From assembly GCA_017963875.1 (NCBI GenBank), contig JAGCTA010000249.1, forward strand, positions 1 through 8,366: a stretch of DNA of 8,366 nt. Reading direction: 5' to 3'. Every line of letters starts with the position of its first letter. Positions within the stretch are counted from its first letter, which is position 1. The stretch comes from Victivallales bacterium (GTDB lineage: Bacteria; Verrucomicrobiota; Lentisphaeria; Oligosphaerales; Oligosphaeraceae). Shown here one piece after another: positions 6,182 to 8,366 of the stretch. Made by a program: the position numbers and the translations under genes. The notes under the pieces were generated by a model that worked only from the letters and a program-made list of their open reading frames with translations, searched no databases and was not told the DNA's origin.

Positions 6182-7207
6182 TCATAGGCAGTGCTTTGCG
6201 AGGTAGGCATCTGCCTTTGCGTCGCGTGTACGGAAGGATTGATTGTCGAACTGTGCGGCGTATGACGGGTTGTTGGAGAGGAATGCGAGTTCGTTGACAA
6301 TTCCGTCGTAGCATTTTGTGAAGTCCTTGAAGGAGAGTCCAGTTGCCGCGAAGAGTTTCGTTGTGTCAATTTTGCGGTCAAAAAGTCTGTCATAGAGGAG
6401 TGCGCAGCGAACGCCGTAGGAATTGTCGGTCCCGTTTTCGAGATAGTCCTCGGTGGGAACCCAGGCGAAAGTGGCACCAAGCAGATCTGCGTACATTTCG
6501 GCGACTTGATCCCATGTGTTCTGCTCGCCCGTGCCTAGGGTGAACGCCTCTCCAATGGCTTTCTCATTGCCTACAAGCGCGGCGATCATCTTACCGATAT
6601 TTCCAGCCCAGCCAACACCACTGGTTAGGTATCGAGCCTTTTCAGGTAGGAGAATCGGCTTGCCCGCTTTGGAACGGTTCAGAAGTTCTGGCGCGCCAGT
6701 GGTTACCAAATCCAGACGGAAATGCGAGAAGGAAATCAACGGGCGGATAATTGTCCAGTTTTTTTTGCCAGATGCACGCAAGAAGTTTTCATTATGCGAT
6801 TTTGGAATGGCATACTTCTCATTTTCAAGAAAATACTGGTCCTTGACGACATTCAGCAGTTGAGGGGAGGTTTCCTTGATGGGATGCTCTTCATCAGCAT
6901 AGACGCGGTAGGAGGAGAGGAAAATCAACTGGTCGGTGTTATCGAGCAGCATCTTACCGCGCGGCTTGTAGTTTTCTGGATTGTTGTAATGGATGAAATC
7001 GACAATCGTGTCATAGCGGTTTGACTTGAAGAGTTCATTGAGTAGTTCATCAGTGACAGACTGCTTGATCCATGTCAGATTACGGTTCAAAGACACGCAT
7101 TCATTCAATGCAATTACATCCACGGCATAGCCGCGCTTAAGCAGTTCCTGCGAGGCGTAGCCGCCAAGCGTTCCGCCGCCAGCAATCAATAATACTCTTT
7201 TCTTCAT
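6182..7207 (-). CDS. Atypical extended SDR, NAD(P)-dependent epimerase/dehydratase family
   Basis: This is a Rossmann-fold oxidoreductase of 341 residues, probably acting on a sugar or sugar derivative in the cytoplasm. The dinucleotide-binding motif is GGGTLGGY (residues 10-17) after the first beta strand RVLLIAG. The strand FLSSYRVY (96-103) supplies S98/S99, and Y132-x-x-x-K136 (YAIPK) is the candidate catalytic pair. A C-terminal substrate lobe runs from about residue 185. There is no signal peptide. The ATG at 7207 has GGAG 5 nt upstream within an AAAAAAGGAG stretch, the best ribosome site of this cluster. It lies 69 nt downstream of the GH38 gene and 72 nt upstream of the GH-D gene, all on one strand, so it is probably co-transcribed. 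Its substrate is unknown; the neighbours suggest a mannose- or galactose-containing compound or its oxidised product. Confidence 0.75.
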   Translation of the reverse strand: MKKRVLLIAGGGTLGGYASQELLKRGYAVDVIALNECVSLNRNLTWIKQSVTDELLNELFKSNRYDTIVDFIHYNNPENYKPRGKMLLDNTDQLIFLSSYRVYADEEHPIKETSPQLLNVVKDQYFLENEKYAIPKSHNENFLRASGKKNWTIIRPLISFSHFRLDLVTTGAPELLNRSKAGKPILLPEKARYLTSGVGWAGNIGKMIAALVGNEKAIGEAFTLGTGEQNTWDQVAEMYADLLGATFAWVPTEDYLENGTDNSYGVRCALLYDRLFDRKIDTTKLFAATGLSFKDFTKCYDGIVNELAFLSNNPSYAAQFDNQSFRTRDAKADAYLAKHCL

Positions 7208-7276
7208 TTTGACTCCTTTTTTAGTTTAGTGGGATGTGTTGTGTTGTCATATAGGAATGATTTATTCATCGCAAAC

Positions 7277-8366
7277 TTAAATCAATCGGAAAGTACGGAT
7301 TTCAAAGGGCTTGAAATCCAGTTCAACCGTCTGGTCGTCCAATGGCAGAAGGGTACTGTCATGCCATTCAACGAGATCAGTTTCAGTAATTCCCTTAATG
7401 GTACGGGCAAGATGAATTACCGCCTTGCCACGCCGCCCTTGGTTTTCAACTAGCCGAATAATTGTCGAATCATCCTTTTCTGCCTTTTTGACAACTTCAA
7501 AAGAGACATTCTCAGATACGACTTGACATGGCAATGGCAGTTTACCATCGCCACACAGACCATCGAATATAAGAGGCTGCCTGTTGAGCGCAGTTGCGAT
7601 GGCGCGGACTTCACCGCAATGTGACAGGTCGCGTTCATGCGGAAGAAGAGCGTAGGTGAACTCGTGTTTGCCCATGTCGGCATGGTAGTCAGGATATTTG
7701 GGTGAACGCAATAGGTTTACATCAATTACGTTCTTGTAGATTTTTCCGCCATATTTGCAGTCATTGAGCAAGGCGACGCCGTAGTCCGCATCTGACAAGT
7801 CGATGAATCGTTGGAAAGCAACCTCATGAAGAGCGGATTCCCATGAGGTGTTCTCGTATGTCGGCCGCATGATTGTCGCATATGGAATCTCGTATGCGGC
7901 GTATCTAGAGGAGATGTCGAGAGGGAATTCGACGCGAAGCATTCGATGAGTTTCATACCATTCGACGTGGTTTTCAAAGACGAGCAGTTTGCTGTCATGC
8001 GCAAGCATGATTTTCTGTTGGATGCTGGATTTTTCGCCAATGGTATATTCGAAGCGTAGAAAACTACGGACTGGGCCAGTGAAACGTCTGGAATGCCCAA
8101 GGCAATGTGCCTCATGCCGTGGTCCCTGTTTGTAGATTGCATCCAGGTTCCAGGCATCGAAAGAGTTCGGGACATCCGAATAGAGCGAGAACCTGTTGCT
8201 GCATTGCCCTTGACTGATTAACTGACGTTGCACGGTTTTGTCAAAGGCGGAAATCAGCGTGCCGTCATTGGAGAATTCATAACGGACGAGCGGGTTCTCC
8301 AAGACGAGTGAATCATCTTCTGCGAGAGGCGGAAGAGTATCGCCTTTTCGCAATTCCATGTAGGCG
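7277..8366 (-). CDS. Alpha-mannosidase-type GH38 protein, C-terminal part (5' end beyond window)
   Basis: The visible 362 residues are the C-terminal beta-sandwich region of a GH38 family retaining alpha-mannosidase; full-length members are usually about 850-1050 residues. The reading frame is open to the right edge, so the N-terminal catalytic barrel with the nucleophile Asp lies outside and no start can be set. Counting from the methionine encoded at 8359, recognisable segments are LENPLVRYEFSNDGTLISAF (20-39), SDVPNSFDAWN (61-71), HRMLRVEFPLD (138-148), RPTYENTSWES (165-175) and DYGVALLNDCKYG (192-204), followed by LLRSPKYPD and HEFTYALLPH. This order is characteristic of GH38 C-terminal domains. 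It is the most upstream visible gene of the right-hand minus-strand cluster. Linkage specificity cannot be predicted from this part. Confidence 0.88.
   Translation of the reverse strand, partial: AYMELRKGDTLPPLAEDDSLVLENPLVRYEFSNDGTLISAFDKTVQRQLISQGQCSNRFSLYSDVPNSFDAWNLDAIYKQGPRHEAHCLGHSRRFTGPVRSFLRFEYTIGEKSSIQQKIMLAHDSKLLVFENHVEWYETHRMLRVEFPLDISSRYAAYEIPYATIMRPTYENTSWESALHEVAFQRFIDLSDADYGVALLNDCKYGGKIYKNVIDVNLLRSPKYPDYHADMGKHEFTYALLPHERDLSHCGEVRAIATALNRQPLIFDGLCGDGKLPLPCQVVSENVSFEVVKKAEKDDSTIIRLVENQGRRGKAVIHLARTIKGITETDLVEWHDSTLLPLDDQTVELDFKPFEIRTFRLI

Noticed and set aside
7208..7276. Separate promoter for the SDR gene (TTGCGA ... TATATG)
   Set aside because: The spacing is only about 15 nt and the hexamers are poor; co-transcription with the GH38 gene is simpler.
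1..8366. tRNA, rRNA, CRISPR array, insertion sequence or phage genes
   Set aside because: No cloverleaf, rRNA segment, regularly spaced repeats, transposase or integrase was seen on either strand.

Overview
The window is bacterial, of moderate GC, with tightly packed genes that mostly have clear Shine-Dalgarno sites. Seven protein genes are visible, two of them cut by the window edges. A queuosine operon lies beside a secreted, multidomain glycoside-hydrolase-like protein and a cluster of cytoplasmic carbohydrate enzymes. Together with a repeat resembling ones I recall from such genomes, this fits a carbohydrate-degrading member of the PVC group (Lentisphaerota/Victivallales or a relative). 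That placement is inference only; no marker gene is present to prove it.

Left part (1-1582, minus strand): a three-gene queuosine operon read in the order queF, queC, yhhQ-type transporter. queF and queC are 4 nt apart and queC overlaps the transporter by 17 nt, so translation is probably coupled. QueC makes preQ0, QueF reduces preQ0 to preQ1, and the transporter imports a queuosine precursor. The transporter runs off the left edge. QueD, QueE and Tgt are not in the window.

Divergent region (1583-1805): the queF side carries an AT-rich -10 element and a leader of about 70 nt with two hairpins and an A-rich tail running into the ribosome binding site. This looks like a preQ1-responsive leader, but I cannot assign it to one of the known classes. 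On the other side, two short inverted repeats sit just upstream of the plus-strand gene.

Middle (1806-4301, plus strand): an 831-residue exported protein with two lectin-like beta-sandwich domains, an Ig-like domain, a TIM-barrel glycoside-hydrolase-like domain with a W-N-Y-D-E-P motif, and a C-terminal beta domain. Its exact family is not recognised.

Convergent spacer (4302-4480): two abutting palindromic hairpins that look like a dispersed REP-type repeat.

Right part (4481-8366, minus strand): a probable operon read as a GH38-type alpha-mannosidase (N-terminus beyond the right edge), then an atypical NAD(P)-binding SDR epimerase/dehydratase, then a compact clan GH-D (GH36/GH27-like) alpha-galactosidase-type enzyme. 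The last two have no export signal, and none is seen in the visible part of the GH38 protein. They would therefore process imported oligosaccharides or glycoconjugates in the cytoplasm, while the plus-strand protein acts outside the cytoplasm. No sugar transporter or regulator is in view.
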